A stretch of 5,752 bases of DNA from Clostridia bacterium (lineage in GTDB: Bacteria > Bacillota_A > Clostridia > UMGS1810). The stretch spans positions 1 through 5,752 of the forward strand of contig JAFSBJ010000022.1 of NCBI GenBank assembly GCA_017437345.1, given 5' to 3'. Each line of letters opens with the position of its first letter. Positions within the stretch are counted from its first letter, which is position 1. A program made the position numbers and the translations under genes. Shown piece by piece: positions 1-5,752 of this stretch. Below the pieces are notes generated by a model. The model was given only the letters and a program-made list of their open reading frames with translations, was not told the origin of the DNA and searched no databases.

Positions 1-26
1 AAAAATATTATTAAATTTGAAATTAC

Positions 27-33
27 AAAGGAG
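27..33 (+). promoter_or_regulatory. Ribosome binding site of hpt
   Basis: AAAGGAG lies 10 bases before the ATG at 44. It decides the hpt start: the upstream in-frame TTG at 17 lies before this site, and translation from it would run through it. The 16 bases before that TTG show no comparable purine-rich motif. Confidence 0.85.
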
Positions 34-43
34 AAATAATATT

Positions 44-589
44 ATGTCAAATCAAAATGTGTGTGAAAAGATTCTGTTTTCCAACGAACAGATTACAAAA
101 GAATTAAAGCGTCTTGGAAATGAAATCACAAAATACTATGAAGGGAAAGAAGTTGTTTTTGTTTCGGTTCTTACCGGTGCATTTATGTTTGTTGCAGATC
201 TTGTGAGAAATGTGGACCTGACAAGCTACATAGACTTTATGCAGGTATCTACATATGAAAACTCGACAGAAACATCAGGAAAATTTGTTGTTAAAAAAGA
301 TTTAACCAGTGATATAACAGGAAAAGATGTTATTATAGTTGAAGATATTCTTGACACAGGCTTTACCCTTGGTAATCTTGTGGAATATATTAAATCTAAA
401 AATCCGGCATCTGTTAAAATTGCAGCTTTCATAGATAAACCTGCAAGAAGAAAATTTGATATTTCTGCAGATTATGTTGGATTTACTATGGAAGATGACT
501 ACTTTATCGTGGGTTATGGTCTTGATTTTGCCCAGAAATACAGAAATCTTCCTTATGTTGGCGTACTTAGTGAACATTTATACAAATAA
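44..589 (+). CDS. hpt: Hypoxanthine phosphoribosyltransferase
   Basis: Cytosolic purine-salvage enzyme that joins hypoxanthine (and usually guanine) to PRPP, giving IMP or GMP. The 181-residue product has the usual bacterial length and is a type I PRTase throughout. The PRPP-binding loop is at residues 97-109 (IIVEDILDTGFTL), with the acidic pair E100/D101 and the family's catalytic Asp at D104. The purine-site Lys is K132 in the DKPARR segment. The C-terminal VGYGLDFAQKYRNLPY block (156-171) is typical of bacterial Hpt. In the flexible loop near residues 69-79, the family's Ser-Tyr pair reads Thr-Tyr (T70-Y71), a conservative change. The ATG at 44 is chosen over the TTG at 17 because AAAGGAG sits 10 bases before it. 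The ftsH gene starts 14 bases after the stop, so the two are almost certainly cotranscribed. In many Firmicutes tilS precedes hpt; here that region is outside the window. Confidence 0.96.
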   Translation: MSNQNVCEKILFSNEQITKELKRLGNEITKYYEGKEVVFVSVLTGAFMFVADLVRNVDLTSYIDFMQVSTYENSTETSGKFVVKKDLTSDITGKDVIIVEDILDTGFTLGNLVEYIKSKNPASVKIAAFIDKPARRKFDISADYVGFTMEDDYFIVGYGLDFAQKYRNLPYVGVLSEHLYK

Positions 590-595
590 AAGGAG
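590..595 (+). promoter_or_regulatory. Ribosome binding site of ftsH
   Basis: AAGGAG begins one base after the hpt stop codon and lies 8 bases before a TTG at 604. This supports the TTG as the ftsH start. The next in-frame ATG (codon 25) would remove the first membrane helix and has no such site. Confidence 0.85.
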
Positions 596-603
596 ACAGA
601 ATA

Positions 604-2481
604 TTGAATAAGTTTATTAAAAATTATGGATTCTGGATAGTGCTTATTATTGTGCTTTTTGCTGCTTACTATTTTATGAGTTCGGCAGTTGAAACCAAAG
701 ATATTGCCTTTTCTGACTTAATATCGGAAATACAGAATTCAAATGTTAAAACAATTGAATATGACAACAATATTTTAACTGTTGTTATGAAGGATACAAA
801 TGAATTTAAAAAATGCTATATTCCAAGCCTTACTATGCTTTATGAACACGCCGGTGACAACATTAAAGAACAGGTTAATAATAAAGAATTAAGCATAGTG
901 ACACCAGAGCCTGAAACCTTTCCATGGTGGATTTCTATGCTTCCAACTCTTATTATAGTTATTGTTATGATCAGCTTCACTCTGATGCTCTTCAAACAGT
1001 CTGGTGGTTCCGGACGAAACTCAATGAACTTTGGAAAAAGTAAAGCTAAAATTCATGAAAATGGCAAAACCAATGTGACATTCGATGATGTTGCCGGTGC
1101 TGATGCCGAAAAAGAAGAATTGGTTGAAATTGTTGAATTTTTAAAATCACCCCAGAAATTTCGTGCTCTTGGTGCTAAAATCCCAAGAGGTGTACTTCTT
1201 GTTGGCCCTCCGGGAACAGGTAAAACACTTTTAGCAAAAGCTGTTGCAGGAGAAGCTAAGGTTCCTTTCTTTTCAATCAGCGGTTCTGATTTTGTTGAGA
1301 TGTTTGTGGGTGTTGGTGCTTCAAGAGTCCGCGACCTTTTTGAACAGGCAAAAAAATCTGCACCAAGCATTGTTTTTATAGATGAAATCGATGCAGTCGG
1401 CAGACAAAGAGGTGCAGGTCTTGGCGGAGGTCATGACGAACGAGAACAAACTCTCAATCAGCTTCTTGTTGAAATGGATGGGTTTGAAATGAATCAGGGA
1501 GTTATTGTTATTGCGGCGACAAACAGACCTGATATTCTTGATAACGCCCTTTTAAGACCAGGAAGATTTGACAGGCAGGTTGTTGTTGATGTACCGGATA
1601 TGAAAGGCAGAGAAGCCATTTTGAGGGTTCATGCAAAGAACAAGGTTTTAGACCCTTCTGTTGATCTTAGTGTTGTTGCAAAGGCAACTGCTGGTTTTAC
1701 AGGAGCAGATCTTGCAAATCTTTTAAATGAAGCTGCCATTCTTGCAGCCAGATATAACCTCCGTACAATCGGTATGGAAGAAATTGAAAACGCAATGATA
1801 AAAGTTGTTGTTGGAACCGAGAAGAAAACAAGAATAATGACCGATAAGGAAAAGAAATTAACTGCATTTCATGAAGCAGGTCACGCTGTTATTTCGAAGC
1901 TTCTACCATCACAGGATCCTGTTCATCAGATATCCATCATTCCACGCGGCAGAGCCGGAGGATATACAATGAACTTACCTTCGGAAGATAAGTCATACAC
2001 AACCAAAGGTGAAATTCTTGATAGCATTGCTGTTCTTCTTGGAGGAAGAGCTGCCGAAAAGATTACTCTTGATGATATAAGCACAGGTGCTTCAAATGAT
2101 ATCGAAAGAGCATCAAAGGCTGCCAGACAAATGGTTACTAAATATGGAATGAGTGATAATCTCGGTCCTGTGTGTTACGGTTCACAAAACGACGAGGTAT
2201 TTATAGGTCGTGATTTTGTTCAATCCAAGAACTTAAGCGAAAGCGTTTCTGCGAAAATAGATAATGAGGTTACAGAAATTATTGAGTATCAATATAACAG
2301 ATGCATTAAACTTTTAAATGATAACATCGACAAACTTAATAATGTGGCAAATGCTCTTATTGAACGGGAAAAGCTTTCTCGTGAAGAGTTTGAGGCTGTT
2401 TTCAATGGCGAAACTCTATCTGATGAAAAAATAACAGAAGATAATGCTCTTTCCCAAAATGATGACATCTCAGATAATTAA
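604..2481 (+). CDS. ftsH: ATP-dependent zinc metalloprotease FtsH
   Basis: Membrane-anchored AAA+ protease that works as a hexamer, pulling damaged membrane proteins and selected regulators into a zinc protease chamber on the cytosolic side. The 625 residues match the family length. Order: membrane helix about 9-27; short extracytoplasmic domain about 28-107; second helix about 108-130; AAA domain with Walker A GPPGTGKT (201-208, K207), pore motif FVG (234-236), Walker B VFIDEID (257-263), and second region of homology with arginine fingers R318 and R321. The peptidase domain has HEAGH at 423-427 (zinc ligands H423 and H427, catalytic E424) and the likely third ligand D499 in GASNDI. The last roughly 25 residues are acidic and look disordered. 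The start codon is TTG, supported by AAGGAG 8 bases upstream and by the need for the first helix. It is the second gene of an hpt-ftsH unit ended by the hairpin at 2503-2537. All key residues are present. Confidence 0.98.
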   Translation: MNKFIKNYGFWIVLIIVLFAAYYFMSSAVETKDIAFSDLISEIQNSNVKTIEYDNNILTVVMKDTNEFKKCYIPSLTMLYEHAGDNIKEQVNNKELSIVTPEPETFPWWISMLPTLIIVIVMISFTLMLFKQSGGSGRNSMNFGKSKAKIHENGKTNVTFDDVAGADAEKEELVEIVEFLKSPQKFRALGAKIPRGVLLVGPPGTGKTLLAKAVAGEAKVPFFSISGSDFVEMFVGVGASRVRDLFEQAKKSAPSIVFIDEIDAVGRQRGAGLGGGHDEREQTLNQLLVEMDGFEMNQGVIVIAATNRPDILDNALLRPGRFDRQVVVDVPDMKGREAILRVHAKNKVLDPSVDLSVVAKATAGFTGADLANLLNEAAILAARYNLRTIGMEEIENAMIKVVVGTEKKTRIMTDKEKKLTAFHEAGHAVISKLLPSQDPVHQISIIPRGRAGGYTMNLPSEDKSYTTKGEILDSIAVLLGGRAAEKITLDDISTGASNDIERASKAARQMVTKYGMSDNLGPVCYGSQNDEVFIGRDFVQSKNLSESVSAKIDNEVTEIIEYQYNRCIKLLNDNIDKLNNVANALIEREKLSREEFEAVFNGETLSDEKITEDNALSQNDDISDN

Positions 2482-2502
2482 ATTATCACTAAAAAACAGT
2501 TG

Positions 2503-2537
2503 AAAAACAACAAATTTCAATGAAATTTGTTGTTTTT
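2503..2537 (+). terminator. Intrinsic terminator after ftsH
   Basis: A perfect 16-bp inverted repeat (2503-2518 pairing with 2522-2537) has a 3-base AAT loop and begins 21 bases after the ftsH stop. The right arm ends in TTTTT and the left arm begins AAAAA, so the U-tract is part of the stem. Only three of the sixteen pairs are G-C, which is weak for a terminator, but length, perfection and position support the call. The opposite-strand transcript would also end in a U-run, though no gene points this way from the right. Confidence 0.82.
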
Positions 2538-2585
2538 ATCTTGAGCATAATTAAGTTATAGAATGTTTTATTATTTAATATTTAC

Positions 2586-2590
2586 AGGAG
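2586..2590 (+). promoter_or_regulatory. Ribosome binding site of the MATE gene
   Basis: AGGAG lies 5 bases before the ATG at 2596. The in-frame ATG at 2563 is upstream of this site, lacks one of its own, and would add an 11-residue leader not expected in the family. Confidence 0.75.
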
Positions 2591-2595
2591 ATATT

Positions 2596-3966
2596 ATGAA
2601 ACACAAAAGTATTGCAAAAGATTTTACACAAGGAAATATATTTACGCAGCTTCTATGGTTTACCCTACCCTTTATGGCAGGCAATGCACTGCAGGTGTTG
2701 TATTCTACTGTGGATATGGTTATAGTTGGAAAATATGTTGGAACTGCTGGGCTTTCGGCTGTGTCACAAAGTAGCATGATTGTTAATTTTGTTACGATGG
2801 TTTGCCTGGGGTTTTCAAATGCCGGACAGGTTCTTATTTCTCAGGCTCTTGGTGCAGAGAAGAAAAAGGAAGTCGGTGAAATAATAGGAACTCTGTTTAG
2901 TGTAATTTTACTCATTGGAATAAGTTTATCATTTGTAATTCTTATTTTTCAGAATGGTATTTTAGATTTAATGAATATTCCAACCGAATCATATGTAATG
3001 TCAAAAGAGTATCTTGTTATTTGTTCATCCGGTTTGTTTTTTACTGCAGGATATAACATGGTTTCAGCTGTGCTTCGTGGACTGGGAGATTCAAAGAGAC
3101 CGTTTTTATTTATTGGAATTGCAACAGTTGTTAATCTGGTTCTTGATATTGTATTTACCGGATATATGGGATTTGGAGTAGCCGGAGCAGCGTATGCAAC
3201 GATTATCGGGCAAGCTGTTTCATTTCTATTCTCTCTATACTATCTGTATCACAACAGACACTTATTGTATTTTGAATTTAAAAAGGAAAATTTCGTTATA
3301 AGGAAAAAATATTGCAAAACAATTTTCTCGCTGGGAACACCTATGGCAATTCAGTCAGGATGTATAAATCTTTCTATGTTATATGTTAATTCTCTTGTTA
3401 ACAGCGTCAGTGTTGTGGCATCAGCATCATTCGGAGTTGGTGTTAGAATTGACGATATATTCAACAAAATTTCCCAAGGTCTGCAATACGCAGCAATGCC
3501 GATAATAAGTCAGAATATTGGTGCTAAAAATAAAAAAAGAGCTGTAAAAACAGTTTATTGCACTCTTTTATATTCCAGTGCATTTACAGTTATGATCATT
3601 GTGGTGTACTTATTGTATGGCGAGGAATTATTCAGGATGTTTTCTGATGATGTTCTTGTTCACAATATGTCATCAGTTTTTATTAGTGCAATATTGTGGA
3701 TGTTCCCTGCTCTCGCTATTATGAGAGGCACAAACGCATTTATTCAAGGCATAGGAAATGCAAAACTAGGAATGATATTATCAATACTGGATGGAGTTGT
3801 TTTGAGAATTGGCCTTAGTTGGTTTTTTGGAATTATGCTTAACTGGGGATTCTATGGCTTTGTTTTAGGTTATGGTCTTGCAGCATATGGTTGTGCAATA
3901 CCGGGATTAATATACTTTTTATCAGGGAAATGGAAAAAGAGGAAATCGCTTGCAGATGAGATTTAA
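2596..3966 (+). CDS. MATE family multidrug/cation antiporter
   Basis: Integral membrane exporter that exchanges H+ or Na+ for organic cations, drugs or metabolites. The 456 residues match the usual MATE length, and hydrophobic segments fit 12 membrane helices in two homologous halves. Diagnostic segments: TLPF (23-26), helix-1 motif STVDMVIVGKYVG (37-49) with D40, NAGQVLISQALGA (75-87), the loop VLRGLGDSKRP (159-169), NLVLDIVF (180-187), GTPMAIQ (247-253), SQNIGAKNKKRA (305-316) and RGTNAFIQGIGNAK (377-390). The two RG..G loops are the expected internal repeat. It resembles the DinF/YoeA-like clostridial branch; the substrate cannot be read from sequence. The start at 2596 follows AGGAG by 5 bases; an upstream ATG at 2563 is rejected. 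It is isolated from ftsH by a terminator, so a promoter must lie in 2538-2585. TAGAAT at 2559-2564 is a possible -10, but no good -35 is visible. No regulator gene is adjacent. Confidence 0.95.
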   Translation: MKHKSIAKDFTQGNIFTQLLWFTLPFMAGNALQVLYSTVDMVIVGKYVGTAGLSAVSQSSMIVNFVTMVCLGFSNAGQVLISQALGAEKKKEVGEIIGTLFSVILLIGISLSFVILIFQNGILDLMNIPTESYVMSKEYLVICSSGLFFTAGYNMVSAVLRGLGDSKRPFLFIGIATVVNLVLDIVFTGYMGFGVAGAAYATIIGQAVSFLFSLYYLYHNRHLLYFEFKKENFVIRKKYCKTIFSLGTPMAIQSGCINLSMLYVNSLVNSVSVVASASFGVGVRIDDIFNKISQGLQYAAMPIISQNIGAKNKKRAVKTVYCTLLYSSAFTVMIIVVYLLYGEELFRMFSDDVLVHNMSSVFISAILWMFPALAIMRGTNAFIQGIGNAKLGMILSILDGVVLRIGLSWFFGIMLNWGFYGFVLGYGLAAYGCAIPGLIYFLSGKWKKRKSLADEI

Positions 3967-3967
3967 T

Positions 3968-4099
3968 AAAAAAGGAAGCTTGTAACGAGAAAAAATTTTA
4001 ACGACAGGATATGAAAAATATAAAGCCACTCAAAATGCTTAACCATGCATTTTGAGTGGCTTTGTTATATGTTTGCTCTGCAAATCAGCTTCCTTTTTT
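3968..4099. repeat. 132-bp nested inverted-repeat region between convergent genes
   Basis: Outer arms AAAAAAGGAAGCT (3968-3980) and AGCTTCCTTTTTT (4087-4099) are perfect 13-bp inverted repeats. They enclose the 17-bp hairpin at 4022-4063 and a small 5-bp hairpin (TTTGC/GCAAA, 4072-4084). TAAT occurs directly outside each arm (3964-3967 and 4100-4103), as a 4-bp target duplication would. The left TAAT contains the MATE stop codon, and the right arm overlaps the alcohol dehydrogenase stop. It may be a MITE-like mobile repeat or just two nested terminator stems. The AT-rich composition makes the 4-bp flank match weak evidence. No transposase is present. Confidence 0.5.
4022..4063. terminator. 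Bidirectional hairpin terminator between convergent genes
   Basis: A perfect 17-bp stem (4022-4038 with 4047-4063) and an 8-base loop lie between the converging MATE and alcohol dehydrogenase genes. The stem has a GC-containing base (AGCCACTC/GAGTGGCT) flanked by AAA and TTT. On the minus strand the stem is followed by a T-rich run (TTTATATTTTTC), a good terminator for the alcohol dehydrogenase transcript. On the plus strand the T-tract is short (TTTGTTATATGTTT), so termination there may be weaker unless the outer arms help. Confidence 0.75.
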
Positions 4100-5268
4100 T
4101 AATAACATAAATTAAAAATTTTCTTAACATCATCATATGCAAGATCTATGTATGTTGGAATGGTTCTTTGCTTGCCATATGTACACAAATCTGCAAGGCG
4201 CTCAGTACAATCCTCAGGAATATTAAATTCGCGTAGCTTAAGAGGCATACCTATCGACTTAAAGAAAGTTTCCATGGCCTCTATTCCTTTTACTGATGCA
4301 CTAACATCGTCTTTATCTTCGATATCCCACACACGACGGGCAAACTGCGAAAATCTTGAAGGATTGTGCATATAAACATATCTTGCCCATGCAGGAAGAA
4401 GAACGGATAGCCCTGCACCATGAGCTATTTCATGGTATTCACCACTCAGAGCGTGTTCAAATTGATGCACAGGAAGAACATGCTGTCTTCCGCTGCCGGT
4501 TAAATCATTGTGAGAAAGACTTGATGCCCACATAATTGTTGCTCTTGCTTCATAGTCATGTGGCATATCAATAGCAACTTTACCTGCATTAATCACAGCT
4601 TTAAGAACACTTTCACAAATACGGTCTGTGAGGTCAGTTGGCGGACAAACAGAAAAATATCTTTCCATTGTATGTGACATAATATCAACAATGCCGCAAG
4701 CTGTCTGATATTTACTTACGGAGTATGTAAGTTCTGGATTACATATTGCAAATTTACATCTATTGAATTCGCTATTATATCCTCTTTTAATGTTAAGCTC
4801 CTCATTTGATATAACCGCAGAAGAACTCATTTCGCTTCCGGCGGCAGAAATTGTTAATATACATCCAACAGGTAGTCCGTCTTCGGGGGTTGCTTTTCTG
4901 CTTGGAAAATCCCAAACATCGCCATTATATTTTGCACCGGTTGCTGTGTATTTTGATGAATCTATTGCACTTCCGCCACCAACAGCAAGAATCATCTCAA
5001 CATTTTCTTTTTTTGCAACTTCAATAGCTTTTCTCACAAAAGATAACTTTGGATTAGGTTCTACCCCACCCATTTCAACTACTTCGATATTATATTCATT
5101 AAGTGATTTCATAACTTCGTCGTAAAGACCGCTTTTTATAATGCTGCCTTTACCATATTGCATCATTATCTTTTTGTAACCATAGCTTTTTATTATTTCT
5201 CCAACTTTTTTGTGAGAATCCTTGCCAAAAATAACCTTTGTTGGTGTGTAATATGTGAAATCCAGCAT
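4099..5268 (-). CDS. Iron-containing alcohol dehydrogenase (butanol dehydrogenase/YqhD-like)
   Basis: Cytosolic NAD(P)H-dependent, metal-dependent group III alcohol dehydrogenase, probably reducing aldehydes to alcohols during fermentation or detoxification. The 389 residues are the normal family length. The N-terminal nucleotide-binding part has TPTKVIFG (8-15), YGKGSIIKSGLYDEV (38-52) and GGGSAIDSSK (97-106). The C-terminal metal-binding part has likely ligands D195 and H199 (GIVDIMSHTMERYF), H268 (VHQFEH) and H283 (IAHGAGL). The usual ATGSEMN block reads AAGSEMS (142-148). Basic or neutral residues K40-G41-S42, where NADH-preferring relatives often carry Asp, suggest NADPH preference; this is inference. 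CGGAGG on the minus strand lies 9 bases before the ATG at 5266-5268. The gene runs codirectionally 55 bases behind the NYN gene with no strong terminator between, so readthrough is possible, and it converges on the MATE gene. The physiological substrate is not determinable. Confidence 0.95.
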   Translation of the reverse strand: MLDFTYYTPTKVIFGKDSHKKVGEIIKSYGYKKIMMQYGKGSIIKSGLYDEVMKSLNEYNIEVVEMGGVEPNPKLSFVRKAIEVAKKENVEMILAVGGGSAIDSSKYTATGAKYNGDVWDFPSRKATPEDGLPVGCILTISAAGSEMSSSAVISNEELNIKRGYNSEFNRCKFAICNPELTYSVSKYQTACGIVDIMSHTMERYFSVCPPTDLTDRICESVLKAVINAGKVAIDMPHDYEARATIMWASSLSHNDLTGSGRQHVLPVHQFEHALSGEYHEIAHGAGLSVLLPAWARYVYMHNPSRFSQFARRVWDIEDKDDVSASVKGIEAMETFFKSIGMPLKLREFNIPEDCTERLADLCTYGKQRTIPTYIDLAYDDVKKIFNLCY

Positions 5269-5277
5269 ATTAAAATT

Positions 5278-5283
5278 CCTCCG
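5278..5283 (-). promoter_or_regulatory. Ribosome binding site of the alcohol dehydrogenase
   Basis: CGGAGG on the minus strand, 9 bases before the ATG at 5266-5268, fits the annotated start and the family's N-terminus. The rest of the 55-base gap is AT-rich, with TATAAA and TTGTTA-like strings. The TATAAA almost abuts this site, so I do not call a promoter. Confidence 0.8.
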
Positions 5284-5323
5284 TTTTTATAGTATTATTT
5301 AATTACTTAACAAAATGTTTTTA

Positions 5324-5752
5324 TCATGACTTAAACTTATTTTTAAAAGCTCTCAAAAAATCTGCATTTTCAGCGCTGATATTATATGATTCAAGCATCT
5401 GTCGTATATTATACTCTATATCTTCGCACTCTTTCTGCAGAATACGAACTGGCATACGAAGAGCGCCTGTTCCGAAAATTATAAGCTGTTCAAGACCATC
5501 AGATGTAGCAACAGTAACCTTATAGTTTTTAATTAAATCTTTTGTTGCCATTTCAATATATGAATCAGCTGTCTGAGCTTCTTTTGTGTAGACAATAGTT
5601 ATGCCATCTATTTTTTCTGTTTCTCCCCTATTGCCCCTGACTTTATATGCATCAAAGACAAGAATAATTTCATATTTTTTAAAGAGTTTATATGTGCTGA
5701 TTTTTTCAATAAGTTTGTTTCTTGCAGCTTCGAGGTTGTCTCTTGCTATTTC
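5324..5752 (-). CDS. NYN domain-containing protein, YacP/Rae1-like ribonuclease (5' end outside window)
   Basis: The C-terminal 142 residues of a PIN-like NYN-domain protein; the reading frame is open to the right edge. In Bacillus the YacP homologue Rae1 is a ribosome-associated endoribonuclease that cuts mRNA during translation; whether this protein does so is inference. Visible marks, numbered from the first complete codon at the edge: ARDNLEAARNKLIE (3-16); hydrophobic strand ILVFDAYKVRGNRG (30-43) with acidic D34; TKEAQTADSYIE (56-67) with D63; and VATSDGLEQLIIFGTGALRM (from about 81) with D85. These acidic residues fit the metal site of the family. The missing N-terminus, probably some 25-30 residues, should carry the first strand and its VDGYN-type Asp. 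An internal ATG at 5549-5551 could be mistaken for the start of a 75-residue gene, but the domain clearly continues upstream of it. The stop is TGA. Neighbour upstream is unknown. Confidence 0.9.
   Translation of the reverse strand, partial: EIARDNLEAARNKLIEKISTYKLFKKYEIILVFDAYKVRGNRGETEKIDGITIVYTKEAQTADSYIEMATKDLIKNYKVTVATSDGLEQLIIFGTGALRMPVRILQKECEDIEYNIRQMLESYNISAENADFLRAFKNKFKS

Noticed and set aside
17..43. TTG at 17 as an earlier start of hpt
   Set aside because: Translation would run through the AAAGGAG site, and the extra nine residues are not part of the Hpt family; the ATG at 44 has ideal spacing.
226..577. Two overlapping minus-strand open frames inside hpt
   Set aside because: Both are shadows of the well-conserved hpt coding sequence and resemble no known protein.
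1053..1370. 105-codon open frame on the minus strand inside ftsH
   Set aside because: It is antisense to the conserved AAA domain, and its protein has no recognisable family; a frame shadow.
2499..2511. Small GTTG/CAAC hairpin overlapping the ftsH terminator as a possible antiterminator
   Set aside because: A four-pair stem is too weak to compete with the 16-bp stem; no leader peptide or ligand-binding structure is visible.
2563..2595. ATG at 2563 as the MATE start
   Set aside because: No ribosome binding site precedes it; AGGAG lies just before the ATG at 2596, which also gives the normal MATE N-terminus.
4011..4055. 14-residue open frame (ATG at 4011) within the convergent intergenic region
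   Set aside because: It overlaps the hairpin arms, its AGG is too close to the ATG to be a convincing ribosome binding site, and the length is expected by chance.
4763..5125. 120-codon open frame on the plus strand inside the alcohol dehydrogenase gene
   Set aside because: It is antisense to the conserved nucleotide-binding domain, with low-complexity Ser/Ile-rich translation; a frame shadow.
5283..5324. 8-bp direct repeat GTTTTTAT (5283-5290 and 5317-5324) before the alcohol dehydrogenase as a possible operator
   Set aside because: Low-complexity T-rich words are frequent in this DNA; there is no dyad symmetry or adjacent regulator gene to support it.

Overview
This window looks like chromosomal DNA from a low-GC Firmicute, most likely a gut-type anaerobic clostridial lineage. 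The evidence is strongly AT-rich coding sequence, AAAGGAG-type ribosome binding sites, a TTG start, the hpt-ftsH gene pair (a classic Firmicutes arrangement, usually downstream of tilS), an iron-dependent alcohol dehydrogenase of the butanol dehydrogenase/YqhD type, and a YacP/Rae1-type NYN protein. No exact genus can be assigned from the sequence alone.

Layout. Positions 44-2481 (+) hold a tight two-gene unit: hpt (purine salvage phosphoribosyltransferase), then 14 bases later ftsH (membrane AAA+ zinc protease), closed by a perfect 16-bp hairpin terminator. A stand-alone MATE-family multidrug/cation antiporter follows at 2596-3966 (+). Positions 3967-4098 are a convergent intergenic region with a 17-bp hairpin nested inside a pair of 13-bp inverted repeats flanked by TAAT on both sides. 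The minus strand then carries an iron-containing alcohol dehydrogenase (4099-5268) and, upstream of it in transcription order, the C-terminal 142 codons of a NYN-domain ribonuclease-like protein (5324 to the right edge). That protein is cut by the window and is longer than its first internal ATG would suggest.

Function. Hpt and FtsH are housekeeping proteins likely made from one transcript that begins outside the window. The MATE pump, alcohol dehydrogenase and NYN protein show no obvious shared pathway; the last two are codirectional with a 55-base gap and may share a transcript. All complete genes appear intact, with their family-defining motifs present. I see no phage, transposase, CRISPR, tRNA or rRNA sequence, and nothing that amounts to a new multi-gene system. 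The structure least explained by ordinary annotation is the nested inverted repeat between the MATE and alcohol dehydrogenase genes.
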